The notes: a model not told the origin generated them from the letters alone. Positions 34,705-43,526 are shown, numbered from the stretch's first letter. The stretch is DNA of 49,350 nt from JAYUJH01 sp043765375 (GCA_043765375.1 JAYUJH010000007.1:1-49350); one strand, 5' to 3'. A program made the numbers and translations.

Positions 34705-35523
34705 TTAAAACTCCCACCAATTATTTTCAGGTGCTACATTTTGCGATGGTTTTTTGCCATCATTTTTCACATTCAACAAGCTATAAGAGCGTTCATACCA
34801 TTTGCTAGCGGGAAAATTATGCCCCAGCACTGCTGCATAATGTTGTGCTTGCTCCTTCACCCCTAGCAACAAATAAACCTCCACTAAGCGGTGCAATGCT
34901 TCAGGCGTATGGCTGGTGGTATCAAACTTTTCAATCACGGTGCGGAAACGATTTGCCGCCGCTAAATATTCCTTGCGGTTAGCATAATAACGTCCAATCA
35001 TCATTTCTTTGCCTGCCAAATGGTCATTCGTTAAATCCAGCTTTAATTTTGCATCACGAGCATAATCGCTATCAGGGAAACGACGCACCACATCAGTCAG
35101 TGCTTCTCTCGCTTGGCGAGTTACTCCTTGGTCACGCCCGACATCGGATATTTGTTCATAATAACATATAGCAATTAAATAATGAGCATAATCAACGCTT
35201 TCATGGCTTGGATATAAATCAATATAGCGTTGTAATGACAAAATTGCATCGTCATATTGTTCGGCGCGATAATTGGCAAATGCTGCCATAATTTGTGAGC
35301 GTGGAGCATAATCCGAAAATGGGTGTTCTCGTTCAACATCATCAAATGCTTTGGCTGCATCTTTATATTTGAGGTCAATCAACAAACTTTGCGCATCATC
35401 ATATAAAATATCAGCGGCGGGTGCTTGTGGCTTTTTTGCCGTGGTTGCGTTTTTATCATCGCCTTCATTGCTGCAAGCGATAAGGGTAATAATAATTAAA
35501 AAAGTTATAATAAATTGTTGCAT
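34705..35523 (-). CDS. bamD: Outer-membrane assembly lipoprotein BamD
   Basis: A 272-residue lipoprotein of the BAM complex, which inserts barrel proteins in the outer membrane. The signal ends in LIAC (Cys17 lipidated). The mature part is made of tetratricopeptide repeats: LYDDAQSLLIDLKYKDAAKAFDDVEREHPFS split at about 40-72, YDDAILSLQRYIDLYPSH, and YEQISDVGRDQGVTRQAREALTDVVRRFPDSDYA split at about 128-160. This last block is characteristic of BamD. Length fits. It is divergent from the acetyltransferase gene with 51 bp between. Confidence 0.93.
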   Translation of the reverse strand: MQQFIITFLIIITLIACSNEGDDKNATTAKKPQAPAADILYDDAQSLLIDLKYKDAAKAFDDVEREHPFSDYAPRSQIMAAFANYRAEQYDDAILSLQRYIDLYPSHESVDYAHYLIAICYYEQISDVGRDQGVTRQAREALTDVVRRFPDSDYARDAKLKLDLTNDHLAGKEMMIGRYYANRKEYLAAANRFRTVIEKFDTTSHTPEALHRLVEVYLLLGVKEQAQHYAAVLGHNFPASKWYERSYSLLNVKNDGKKPSQNVAPENNWWEF

Positions 35524-35574
35524 TGTCTTTTGTTTTGTAACATGATTGTATTGTTAATATGATATATATATAAT

Positions 35575-36072
35575 ATGATTATGCAAGCAAATGAAAAAGA
35601 TAAAATTGTTGATAATAAGTTTGCAAGCACAGCTTTTTGCCCGCTTACTGTGCAGATACGCAAATTGGCGATGGATAGTGAGTTCAAACAAACTTATAGC
35701 CTAGTGCTTTCCATCAACCCTGAATTGACATTATTAGCATTTGACGAACGGCAAAAACAATTGCTTGCTGAGGGTTATCAATGTTATGGCGTTTTCACTG
35801 ATGATTCCAAGTTGATTGCGATGTGCGGCTTTTGGATTAGGCATCGTTTCTGTTATGGTAAAGCGTTGCATATTGATAATATTGTCACAGCAACTGATAT
35901 GCGCCATCGTGGAATTGCCTCATTGTTGATTAAGCGTATTATTGCGGAAGCAAAACTTAATGATTGCAAAGTGGTTGCGCTGGATACTTATATTGATAAT
36001 AAACGGGCGCAACAATTTTATTTGAAAAATGATTTGCAAATATCTGGTTTGCATTTCACGCATACTTTGTGA
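35575..36072 (+). CDS. GNAT-family N-acetyltransferase
   Basis: A 165-residue acetyltransferase. The acetyl-CoA binding loop is RHRGIASLLIKRIIAEA (R/Q-x-x-G-x-A pattern) after the strand ALHIDNIVTATDM. A further core segment, CKVVALDTYIDNKRAQQFYLKNDLQI, matches the fold's final strand and helix. The substrate is unknown. The first 15 to 20 residues are polar and may not all be translated: ATGs lie at 35575 and 35581, neither with a clear ribosome site. It shares an intergenic region with bamD. Confidence 0.85.
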   Translation: MIMQANEKDKIVDNKFASTAFCPLTVQIRKLAMDSEFKQTYSLVLSINPELTLLAFDERQKQLLAEGYQCYGVFTDDSKLIAMCGFWIRHRFCYGKALHIDNIVTATDMRHRGIASLLIKRIIAEAKLNDCKVVALDTYIDNKRAQQFYLKNDLQISGLHFTHTL

Positions 36073-36199
36073 AGATGAGCATCGTTTAAGGCGCATATTA
36101 TGAAATGAATGCCATGAAATGAATGTTACGAAATAATGCTTGATATTGTGATGAAGTTTCTTTAATCAAATATTATTCAAAACTAACAATAGTATTAAT

Positions 36200-37057
36200 A
36201 TGATAATGGAAAATATAAATATTAACTTCAATGATATGGAGTTGGAACAAATTACCCTAGGGGTTGACAAAATCGCCGTTGGTGTAGATAAATATCTAGA
36301 TATTAAAGTTGATAATTTCTCATTCAAAGTATTTTCTCAATTGGTGGCAAGTTCAAAATCGCTAGTTGTGTTCATGCCTCATGCGTTGGCGAGAGATGTT
36401 AGTGACAGAATATATCCATGTTTTGCCCGCTGGAAATGGGGAGCGGAACTTGGTGTTTCGTCCATCGTGATTGATGACCCAACCGTTTATGCGGGTGATT
36501 TGCAGGGTGGTTGGTTTCAAGGAAATGAGCAGCACTTCGCCCTTGATGAAGCGGTAAAGCTAATATTGGGTGTTTGTGCAAGCAATGACATTCCAACGCA
36601 AAATGTGATTTTATATGGTTCGTCGCTTGGCGGATTTGCCGCACTCATGGCAGCGGCGAGCATTCAAGGCAGCATTGCAATCGCTGAGATTCCACAAACA
36701 GATTTGCCAAATTACATGTTCACAAGCGTTATAACTAGTTTGTGCGATATTGTTTATGGCAGTAAAAATATTGCGGAAATATCTGCTAAATATGCGGACA
36801 GATTTTTTGTGATAGAGCGATATAAAAAATTGCAGACAATTCCTCGCATGAAGCTGATTCATGAATTGAGTGATGAGCCAAACGGTTCAGTGCAGATATA
36901 TCCGTTTTTAGCGAAATTAGCGGTGCTTGCCAAGGAATTATCTCACCCAGTTAAAGATATTGAGGTGCAGATAACCAATCACGGCAATGGTCATGTTGCA
37001 TTACGGTCTTATGAAGCAATTCCAATGATTAAAGCGGAGTTAAAAAAGCACAATTAA
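36200..37057 (+). CDS. Putative alpha/beta hydrolase
   Basis: A 285-residue cytoplasmic protein with a likely alpha/beta-hydrolase core. The nucleophile elbow is G-S-S-L-G (Ser142) after the strand NVILYG, with GGFAALMAA following. An early strand SLVVFMPHA (54-62) and a late histidine in NHGNGHVAL (about 266-273) complete a plausible triad. An N-terminal part (residues 1-50) contains a short internal echo (LGVDKIAVGVDKYL). Proteins of this kind often accompany surface-glycan genes, but none is nearby here. Its substrate is unknown. Confidence 0.6.
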   Translation: MIMENININFNDMELEQITLGVDKIAVGVDKYLDIKVDNFSFKVFSQLVASSKSLVVFMPHALARDVSDRIYPCFARWKWGAELGVSSIVIDDPTVYAGDLQGGWFQGNEQHFALDEAVKLILGVCASNDIPTQNVILYGSSLGGFAALMAAASIQGSIAIAEIPQTDLPNYMFTSVITSLCDIVYGSKNIAEISAKYADRFFVIERYKKLQTIPRMKLIHELSDEPNGSVQIYPFLAKLAVLAKELSHPVKDIEVQITNHGNGHVALRSYEAIPMIKAELKKHN

Positions 37058-37176
37058 TTGATATAATTGGCGGTGGTTATATTTTTTGCATTAATTTGCA
37101 ATAATATATTGTAATAACCATATATCATGTATTATATCTATGTTATAATATGAATTATAGAAGGAGGATTTTTATA

Positions 37177-37887
37177 ATGTTTGAACAATTTTCAATTAAT
37201 AATACGGCAAAGGCAGCGAATATTGACGCTGGCTTGCGTGCGCATTTTTTGCGTGTCTATAATTATATGGCAAGTGCCTTGATTTTAACAGGGTTGGTTG
37301 CTTATTTCGCCGCTAGCTCGGAAGGTTTTTTGAACCTGATGTTTAATGAGCAAGGTGGTAGGTCTGGGCTTGCTTGGGTGGTGATGTTTGCCCCGCTTGG
37401 TATGGTTATATTTCTCTCAGTGCGATTGAATGCTTTGAGTGAACAGGCTGTGAAGATGGCATTTTGGGCTTACGCATTTTTGATGGGCTTATCATTATTT
37501 TATGTATTTGCAGCATTTACTGGTGCAAGCATCGCTCGTGTTTTCTTCATCACCGCTGGAACTTTCGGAGCAATGAGCCTTTATGGTTATAGCACTAAGA
37601 AAGATTTAACGGGTATGGGGTCATTCCTGATGATGGGTTTGATTGGGCTTATTATTGCTTCAATAGTTAATATCTTTATGCAAAGTTCTGCATTGCAATT
37701 TGCATTATCAATCATTGGAGTATTAATATTTGTTGGACTAACCGCTTATGATACGCAAAAAATCAAAGCAATATATTATCAAAATGGTGCAAGTGAGAAA
37801 AATGCAGTAATGGGTGCATTGACATTATATATGGATTTCATCAACATATTCTTGCAATTATTGCACTTATTTGGTGAGCGTGAATAA
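37177..37887 (+). CDS. Bax inhibitor-1 / YccA-family membrane protein
   Basis: A 236-residue inner-membrane protein starting at the ATG at 37177 behind a near-perfect AAGGAGG. Seven transmembrane helices are visible, including MASALILTGLVAYFAA, MVIFLSVRL, FLMGLSLFYVFAAF and FALSIIGVLIFVGLTAYDTQKI. The family signature near the end includes LTAYDTQKIKA and ALTLYMDFINIFLQLLHLFG. Members act as pH-sensitive calcium-leak channels or modulate FtsH. The bacterial role here cannot be read from the sequence. The gene stands alone, converging on the STAS gene. Confidence 0.93.
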   Translation: MFEQFSINNTAKAANIDAGLRAHFLRVYNYMASALILTGLVAYFAASSEGFLNLMFNEQGGRSGLAWVVMFAPLGMVIFLSVRLNALSEQAVKMAFWAYAFLMGLSLFYVFAAFTGASIARVFFITAGTFGAMSLYGYSTKKDLTGMGSFLMMGLIGLIIASIVNIFMQSSALQFALSIIGVLIFVGLTAYDTQKIKAIYYQNGASEKNAVMGALTLYMDFINIFLQLLHLFGERE

Positions 37888-38011
37888 TTTGAAGTTTTGC
37901 TAGATTTTGCAAACTAAATTATATCAAGCAAATCATATCAAACAAGTTGTTGAAGGATTGTAATATCGGGGGTTAGAAAATTAGTAAATAATTTTTTGGC
38001 TCCTGATTTTT

Positions 38012-38335
38012 TTATCCTCTAATATCAAATCTTTCATAAAGGCGAGTTAGTTCAAGTATTCTTTTCACATCACCACTGGGGCTACTTAGCTGCAATTTTA
38101 TTTCGTGTTTTTTGCATTCTTTATCAGTCACCATCAGCATTCCAAGCCCTGAAGAATCTATAAAATCCAACCTGCTCAGATTAATATTCAAAACTTCAAT
38201 TTTCTTGGCAACTGCCTTGTTTAAGCTATCACGAAAAGCACTGCTATCATTGAAAGTGAAACTATCATTGATGCTAATCGTTGCCATATTATTGCAATAT
38301 TCATCTGAAATGCTCATTCTATAAAACTCATACAT
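38012..38335 (-). CDS. STAS-domain anti-sigma factor antagonist
   Basis: A 107-residue single STAS domain. The phosphorylatable serine lies in FIDSSGLGMLM (Ser61 or Ser62) after the strand VLNINLSRLDFI; the end is ILELTRLYERFDIRG. Such proteins switch partners between an anti-sigma kinase and other targets and are reset by PP2C phosphatases, one of which is at 3904-5070. The start is unclear: ATGs at 38335, 38317 and 38287 are all in frame, and the last gives the usual domain start (MATISINDSF). Confidence 0.88.
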   Translation of the reverse strand: MYEFYRMSISDEYCNNMATISINDSFTFNDSSAFRDSLNKAVAKKIEVLNINLSRLDFIDSSGLGMLMVTDKECKKHEIKLQLSSPSGDVKRILELTRLYERFDIRG

Positions 38336-38479
38336 ATATATATTAATATTAGAGTTTAATGATATATAGTTAAATAATCGTATCCATTTGGTTTTTTAAT
38401 AAAATTAAATATAGTTTTATTGTAAATATCTGATGCAAGTTTGTTGCAGAGTTGTTGGATTTGTAATATAAATCATGTT

Positions 38480-41140
38480 ATGAAATTAGAACAGATTCGC
38501 CATCAATTTTTACAATATTTTCAAGATGCTGGGCATCAGATAGCTGCCTCCAGCTCACTTGTGCCGCATAATGACCCGACATTAATGTTCACCAATGCGG
38601 GAATGGTGCAGTTTAAGAATATTTTCACGGGCAAGCAGGCGGTTCCAACTCCCCCCCGAGTCACAACAGCGCAAAAATGTGTGCGGGCTGGTGGCAAGCA
38701 TAATGATTTGGATAATGTGGGATATACTGCCCGCCATCATACTTTTTTTGAAATGATGGGTAATTTCTCATTTGCCGATTATTTCAAGGAAGAAGCGATT
38801 TATCACGCATGGACGCTGTTGACACGAGATTTTGCATTGCCCGCAGAAAAATTATTCGTCACAATATATCATACAGACGATGAAGCATTCGCATTATGGA
38901 AGAAAATATCAGCTTTGCCTGATGATAAAATTATGAGAATCCCGACTTCAGATAATTTCTGGGCGATGGGGGATACTGGTCCTTGCGGCCCTTGTTCCGA
39001 GATTTTCTATGATCATGGGGCAGAAGCAGCGCAGGGTTCGTGGGAGTTAGATGCAAATGGGAATGATAAGTTTGGGGATAGATTTATTGAAATCTGGAAC
39101 TTGGTATTCATGCAATATGAACAGGTGAGCGTTGATGAGCGCATTTTGCTACCCAAGCCAAGCATTGATACGGGTATGGGATTGGAGCGAATGGCAGCGG
39201 TGATGCAAGGCAAACATGATAATTATGATATTGATGTGTTCGCTGAAATAATCGCAACGACTGAAAGTTTGATAGGCAGCAAAGTGGTTGCGCATAATGC
39301 GGCTTCGTTTAAGGTGATTGCGGATCATTTGCGCGCAAGCTGTTTTTTGTTGGCAGATGGCGTGATGCCCTCCAATGAGGGGCGGGGTTATGTGCTGCGC
39401 CGAATTATGCGCCGAGCCATGCGTCATGCGCATATCTTGGGGGCTAGGCAACCGATAATGCACCTATTGGTGAGCAAATTAGTGCAGTTAATGGGCGGGG
39501 CTTATCCTGAATTGCACCGAGCTGAGGCGATGATAAAAAATAATTTGTTGCAGGAAGAAGAGCGTTTTCGTGAAACTCTTGGGCGGGGTTTGAAATTGCT
39601 TGATGATGCTAAGGCGGGCTTGTCCGCAGGCGCAGTTTTGAGCGGTGAAATAGCTTTCAAACTATATGATACTTATGGTTTTCCATTGGATTTGACGCAA
39701 GATATTTTGCGATCTGAGCATATGAAAGTGGATATTGCAGGGTTTGATGCCTCAATGTCACAGCAAAAAGAGCGGGCGCGCGCCGCTTGGAAAGGTGCGG
39801 GCGGGAGTGCCACGGCGGATATTTGGTTATCATTGCGTGATGAACATGGCGCAACCGAGTTTTTGGGTTATGGGCAGAACAAAATTGCGGCAAAATTGCT
39901 GGCGATTGTCAAAAATGGCGCATTGGTGCAAAATGCCAAGGCAGGCGAGAGCGTAGAATTATTGTTTAATCAAACTGTAGCTTATGGCGAATCTGGCGGT
40001 CAAGCTGGTGATGCGGGCGTGATTTATAATGATGATGGCGTGTTAATTGGTAAAATTACTGATGTCAAAGTTCCAGTAGCGCAGTTGAATGTGCATTTGG
40101 TGGAGCTAACTCACGATGTTTCAGCGCAAGCAACTTTGTTGATTAGTTACGATGCGGAGCGCAGGGCAGGGGTGCGGGCCAACCATTCCGCCACCCATTT
40201 GATGCACGCAGCATTGCGCAAATTGCTTGGTGAGCATGTGACGCAAAAAGGATCGCTGGTGACTTATGAAAGATTGCGCTTTGATTTTAGCCATAATGAG
40301 GGGTTGAGCGGGGCGCAAATTGCCGAAATTGAGGCAAATGTCAATGCGATGATATGGCAAAATGATGCGGTGCAAACCAAAATTATGACTCCAGATGCAG
40401 CGATTAAAGCTGGGGCAATGGCGTTATTTGGTGAAAAATATGGCGATGAAGTGCGGGTTTTGAGCATGGGAGCGGGTTATTCAGTGGAATTATGCGGCGG
40501 AACGCATGTGGAATATGCGGGTGAAATTGGTGCATTCAAAATTATAAGCGAGCAAGCAATTGCAGCAGGGGTGCGACGAATTGAAGCGGTAACAAGGGCG
40601 GGGGCGTTGCAGCAGGCACAGCATAATGATGGATTATTGCGCAAAATGTCAGCAATATTAACCGCTCCAAGTGACGAATTGCCAAGTAAAATAACCAGTT
40701 TGCTTGATGAACGTAAGGAATTGCAGCGCAATTTAGCAGATAATCGCAAAAATATGGCATTGCAAAATGGTGCTGCAACTCAGGAAATTATCGGTGATGT
40801 GCTGTTTATATCACGGATTTTGCAGGGATTGGACGCTAAAGAATTGCGCAATGTTGCCTTAGATTTGTTAGGGGGGGATTTGTTAGCGGGTGATTTGCTA
40901 GCAGGGCGCAGTAGTGCAATCGTTGCGGTGGCGACAGAGCATGAAGGCAAGGGTGCGATTTTGGTGGCAATCACTCCAGATTTATTGCACAAATATGATG
41001 CAGTAAAGCTAGTTCAAGCTGGAGTTGCCGAACTTGGTGGTAAAGGCGGTGGTGGCAGGTCGGATATGGCGCAAGGTGGTGGTTCAAATGGTGAAAAATG
41101 CGCTGAGGCAATTGTTGTAATTAAGAGTTTAATCTTCTGA
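38480..41140 (+). CDS. alaS: Alanyl-tRNA synthetase
   Basis: An 886-residue class II synthetase from the ATG at 38480; the frame runs 13 codons further upstream to a TTG. The catalytic part has the start MKLEQIRHQFLQYFQDAGH, FTNAGMVQFKNIFTG and MGDTGPCGPCSEIFYDHG. The editing domain has the zinc motif HSATHLMHAAL at about 568 and CGGTHVEYAGEIGAF at about 672. The C-terminal glycine-rich region ends with GGKGGGGRSDMAQGGG. A short in-frame DNA repeat encodes GGDLLAGDLLAG near 800, next to a run of seven G. Its end overlaps the convergent phaR gene by 12 bp. Confidence 0.96.
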   Translation: MKLEQIRHQFLQYFQDAGHQIAASSSLVPHNDPTLMFTNAGMVQFKNIFTGKQAVPTPPRVTTAQKCVRAGGKHNDLDNVGYTARHHTFFEMMGNFSFADYFKEEAIYHAWTLLTRDFALPAEKLFVTIYHTDDEAFALWKKISALPDDKIMRIPTSDNFWAMGDTGPCGPCSEIFYDHGAEAAQGSWELDANGNDKFGDRFIEIWNLVFMQYEQVSVDERILLPKPSIDTGMGLERMAAVMQGKHDNYDIDVFAEIIATTESLIGSKVVAHNAASFKVIADHLRASCFLLADGVMPSNEGRGYVLRRIMRRAMRHAHILGARQPIMHLLVSKLVQLMGGAYPELHRAEAMIKNNLLQEEERFRETLGRGLKLLDDAKAGLSAGAVLSGEIAFKLYDTYGFPLDLTQDILRSEHMKVDIAGFDASMSQQKERARAAWKGAGGSATADIWLSLRDEHGATEFLGYGQNKIAAKLLAIVKNGALVQNAKAGESVELLFNQTVAYGESGGQAGDAGVIYNDDGVLIGKITDVKVPVAQLNVHLVELTHDVSAQATLLISYDAERRAGVRANHSATHLMHAALRKLLGEHVTQKGSLVTYERLRFDFSHNEGLSGAQIAEIEANVNAMIWQNDAVQTKIMTPDAAIKAGAMALFGEKYGDEVRVLSMGAGYSVELCGGTHVEYAGEIGAFKIISEQAIAAGVRRIEAVTRAGALQQAQHNDGLLRKMSAILTAPSDELPSKITSLLDERKELQRNLADNRKNMALQNGAATQEIIGDVLFISRILQGLDAKELRNVALDLLGGDLLAGDLLAGRSSAIVAVATEHEGKGAILVAITPDLLHKYDAVKLVQAGVAELGGKGGGGRSDMAQGGGSNGEKCAEAIVVIKSLIF

Positions 41141-41683
41141 ACTTGGCTCTGACCTTGTCTCTGATTTCGCTGGTTTAGCATTAGGAAATTGCTGCCCCAG
41201 TATTTTTTTCGCATTTGTCAAATAATCAAACGGGTTAAACGCTTGCATAGCTGTTTGCATCATTTGCATATTGCGACGTTGCAACGCCTCCAACTTCTCT
41301 AACGGATAATATTGTTTCCACATTTCCTTAAATTGCTCGTTTAATTTATCCTGATTTGCAACAAACGCCTCAATGCTTCCCTCCAAATAATAGGGCAGAA
41401 ACTCACTCATATTATTATCATACATCGTTATCATGCGTTTCAAAAAATTGATTGGCATCATGCTATCTTTACCATTTAGCTCTTGCTCAAAGATAATTTG
41501 CGTTAAAATCTGCCGAGTTAATTCCTCATTAGTTTTGGCATCACGCACTTCAAAATCAATATTTTTGCGCACCATTTCCTGCACATCATCAAGGGTGATA
41601 TAGCTACTTGTTTGTGTATCATACAACCGACGGTTGGAATATTTTTTGATTAAAACAATCCCAGTTTGACGTTGTGCTTGCAT
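41129..41683 (-). CDS. phaR: Polyhydroxyalkanoate synthesis repressor PhaR
   Basis: A 184-residue regulator from the ATG at 41683, with AAGGTAT before it; the frame stays open upstream but that part is noncoding. The DNA-binding N-terminal domain is typical: VLIKKYSNRRLYDTQTSSYI, LDDVQEMVRKN, then the accumulation domain LTRQILTQIIFEQEL and LPYYLEGSIEAFVANQDKLNEQ. PhaR represses phasin and PHA synthesis genes and is released by binding PHA. This implies carbon-storage polymer metabolism, although no pha synthase is in the window. It overlaps alaS at the 3' end. Confidence 0.93.
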   Translation of the reverse strand: MQAQRQTGIVLIKKYSNRRLYDTQTSSYITLDDVQEMVRKNIDFEVRDAKTNEELTRQILTQIIFEQELNGKDSMMPINFLKRMITMYDNNMSEFLPYYLEGSIEAFVANQDKLNEQFKEMWKQYYPLEKLEALQRRNMQMMQTAMQAFNPFDYLTNAKKILGQQFPNAKPAKSETRSEPSSED

Positions 41684-41753
41684 AAAATGATACCTTATAA
41701 ATATTATTATAATATAGTTATAATATAAACCAATTAAACATGCAAATATTATA

Positions 41754-42308
41754 TTAACGACTAGCTGTTTCTTTTGCGGGTGCTGCTGCACTTGCGGGAG
41801 TTGCACTTGCGGGAGTTGCATTTGGTGCATCAATATCTGCTGATGCAACTTTGGCGATCCCCGTCACGCCATGGCGCAGCAACACATTCGCAAGTGCAAT
41901 CATCGCATTCAATAATTGCGGGTTGCGCATCACCAAAGCCCGCATTTGCCTAATTACTTGCTTAGGTAAATCCATGGTTGCTTCTGCTTTTTTTAGGCGT
42001 TGCAGCAAAGTTTTTTGTGCTTCACTCATATCATCGCTCAGCATTAAATCACGGCGAGCGGCATTTAGTTTTTGCGCAAAACGGTGACGTAATTCAGCGT
42101 GCAGATAAGTTGGTGCATCATTTAGCAACATTTCTAAATCTGATTTATTTCCTTTTTGCGCATCATTATGCAACTCCATCTCAACGCAATCATCAAGACG
42201 TTCATCATAGCCGTCACGTTGTTTGCGTTGCGCTTGCGAGAGGACACGCAAATCACTATCATTTGCGGGCAGATAATTTTCAGGAGGAGGCAATATTTCA
42301 TATTCCAT
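41754..42308 (-). CDS. Hypothetical protein with Ala/Pro-rich tail, 184 residues
   Basis: I do not recognise this protein. It is soluble, very charged and mainly helical (LRHRFAQKLNAARRDLMLSD, EAQKTLLQRLKKAEATMDL), followed by VIRQMRALVMRNPQLLNAMIALANVLLRHG. The last 25 residues are a low-complexity tail containing ATPASATPASAAAPA from a 15-bp DNA repeat at 41783-41822. Start is the ATG at 42308; a TTG lies one codon earlier. phaR is 70 bp downstream on the same strand and could be cotranscribed. Confidence 0.65.
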   Translation of the reverse strand: MEYEILPPPENYLPANDSDLRVLSQAQRKQRDGYDERLDDCVEMELHNDAQKGNKSDLEMLLNDAPTYLHAELRHRFAQKLNAARRDLMLSDDMSEAQKTLLQRLKKAEATMDLPKQVIRQMRALVMRNPQLLNAMIALANVLLRHGVTGIAKVASADIDAPNATPASATPASAAAPAKETASR

Positions 42309-42392
42309 CAAAATATTTTACCGTATTTTTGCAAAATTGCCAAGTTTTATTTTGTTGTAAAAAAATCAATATTGCGTTAAATAATATATTAT

Positions 42393-42469
42393 GAATTCGT
42401 AGCTCAGCTGGATAGAGCGTTGCCCTCCGAAGGCAAAGGTCGCGGGTTCAAATCCCGCCGAGTTCACCA
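42393..42469 (+). tRNA. tRNA-Arg (anticodon CCG)
   Basis: A complete 77-nt cloverleaf with encoded CCA. The acceptor arm pairs GAATTCG with CGAGTTC (one G-T pair), the D arm is GCTC...GAGC, and the anticodon stem TTGCC/GGCAA holds the loop CTCCGAA with anticodon CCG, reading CGG. The T arm GCGGGTTCAAATCCCGC is standard. rpe follows at 42500. Confidence 0.95.
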
Positions 42470-42499
42470 TTATTTTAGTTGAAGGTTATGACATAATTT

Positions 42500-43180
42500 A
42501 TGCAAAATATCTACATTTCTCCGTCAATTTTATCTGCAGATTTCGCTAATTTAGGGCGGGAAGTGTCGGATATGTGCAAAGCAGGGGCGGATTTCATTCA
42601 TGTTGATGTGATGGACGGTCATTTTGTGCCAAACTTAACCATTGGGGCGGGGGTGGTGAAAGCGATTAAGCCATATGCGAGCGTGCCGCTTGATGTGCAT
42701 CTGATGATTGAACAACCTGAATTGCTAATCCCTGATTTTGCGGCAGCGGGAGCGGATATTATCACCGTGCATTTGGAGGCGTGCGTTCATGCTCACCGAG
42801 TTTTGCAGATGATAAAACATGCGGGAACGGGGGTTGATAAAAAAATTATGGCGGGTATTTCAATTGTGCCATCAACTCCGCCCGAGGCAATAGCTGAATT
42901 AATGGATATTGTGGATTTGGTGCTGGTGATGAGTGTGAAACCAGGGTTTGGTGGGCAGAGTTTTATCGCCTCACAATTGAAGAAGGTTGCCACATTGCGC
43001 CAAATGATTAACGCTTCTGGGCGAGATATTTTGTTGGAAGTTGATGGTGGAATTAACGCAAATAATGCGGGGGCAGCGGTTGCAGCTGGTGCGAATATGT
43101 TAGTTGCTGGCTCAGCTTTGTTCACTGGTGATGCAAAAGATTATGCGGGGAATATTAGGGGTCTTAGGAGTGGATTATAA
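42500..43180 (+). CDS. rpe: Ribulose-phosphate 3-epimerase
   Basis: A 226-residue TIM-barrel enzyme interconverting ribulose 5-phosphate and xylulose 5-phosphate in the pentose phosphate pathway. It has ISPSILSADFANLG at the start, the metal-binding HVDVMDGHFVPNLTIG (His34 and Asp36 region), VHLMIEQPE, MSVKPGFGGQSF and the phosphate-binding VDGGINANNAG and AGSALF. All expected residues are present. It follows tRNA-Arg by 30 bp and may share its transcript. Confidence 0.96.
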   Translation: MQNIYISPSILSADFANLGREVSDMCKAGADFIHVDVMDGHFVPNLTIGAGVVKAIKPYASVPLDVHLMIEQPELLIPDFAAAGADIITVHLEACVHAHRVLQMIKHAGTGVDKKIMAGISIVPSTPPEAIAELMDIVDLVLVMSVKPGFGGQSFIASQLKKVATLRQMINASGRDILLEVDGGINANNAGAAVAAGANMLVAGSALFTGDAKDYAGNIRGLRSGL

Positions 43181-43217
43181 ATTATATAATTAACCTATAA
43201 AATTAATGTTTTTTTAA

Positions 43218-43246
43218 TTGACTTTAACGGGGGGGGGGGGTAAAAT
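43218..43246 (+). promoter_or_regulatory. Sigma70-like promoter with a 12-G tract as spacer
   Basis: A -35 box TTGACT (43218-43223) and a -10 box TAAAAT (43241-43246) are separated by exactly 17 bp, the optimal distance. Of these 17, the last 12 (43229-43240) are all G. Start of transcription would be near 43253. Gain or loss of G by slippage would change the box spacing and so promoter strength, as known for porA and opc of Neisseria. Confidence 0.75.
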
Positions 43247-43310
43247 CGTATTTGTATATTTTTTGCCTATTAATGTTTAATTAATTGGCGCACACCCAAG
43301 AGGTACGATT

Positions 43311-43481
43311 GTGGAAGAGCTTGTTGATACTGCTCCCAACCAAACTGCCGAGCAGACCGCTGCTCAAGCAGAAGAGTTTGTTGCTATAGAACCAGAACCT
43401 CCAGTTGAAGAGTTGACAGATGATGCTCCTGAACAAACCGCCGAACAAGCGGCTTCTCAGGCTGAAGAGTTTTTACTATAA
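43311..43481 (+). CDS. Small acidic two-repeat protein, 56 residues
   Basis: A GTG-started gene with AAGAGG seven bases upstream. The protein begins MEELVDTAPNQTAEQTAAQA. It consists of two 22-residue repeats (residues 2-23 and 33-54) that agree at 17 positions, each running from EEL to QAEEF, joined by VAIEPEPPV. It has no Lys, Arg or His, and so is strongly acidic, probably disordered or helical, with no signal peptide or membrane segment. The repeats use different synonymous codons (for example CAA/CAG, GAG/GAA), so the duplication is old and the protein sequence appears to be maintained. Promoter and terminator frame it as a single-gene unit. I do not recognise any family. Confidence 0.75.
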   Translation: MEELVDTAPNQTAEQTAAQAEEFVAIEPEPPVEELTDDAPEQTAEQAASQAEEFLL

Positions 43482-43495
43482 AAACGGAAGTTAGA

Positions 43496-43526
43496 ATCCA
43501 CTCTTAAATAGAGTGGATATTTTTTT
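43496..43526 (+). terminator. Terminator of the small acidic protein gene
   Basis: ATCCACTCT (43496-43504), loop TAAAT, AGAGTGGAT (43510-43518), then six T. It begins 14 bp after the stop codon. The minus-strand rseP stop is 14 bp beyond. Confidence 0.9.

Noticed and set aside
40869..40876. Run of seven G in alaS as a possible phase-variation site
   Set aside because: alaS is essential and the frame is intact. Slippage would be lethal, so it is more likely chance next to a coding repeat.
41684..41848. Upstream in-frame extension of phaR
   Set aside because: It overlaps the end of the neighbouring gene, is AT-rich and hydrophobic without family similarity, and a ribosome site precedes the internal ATG at 41683.
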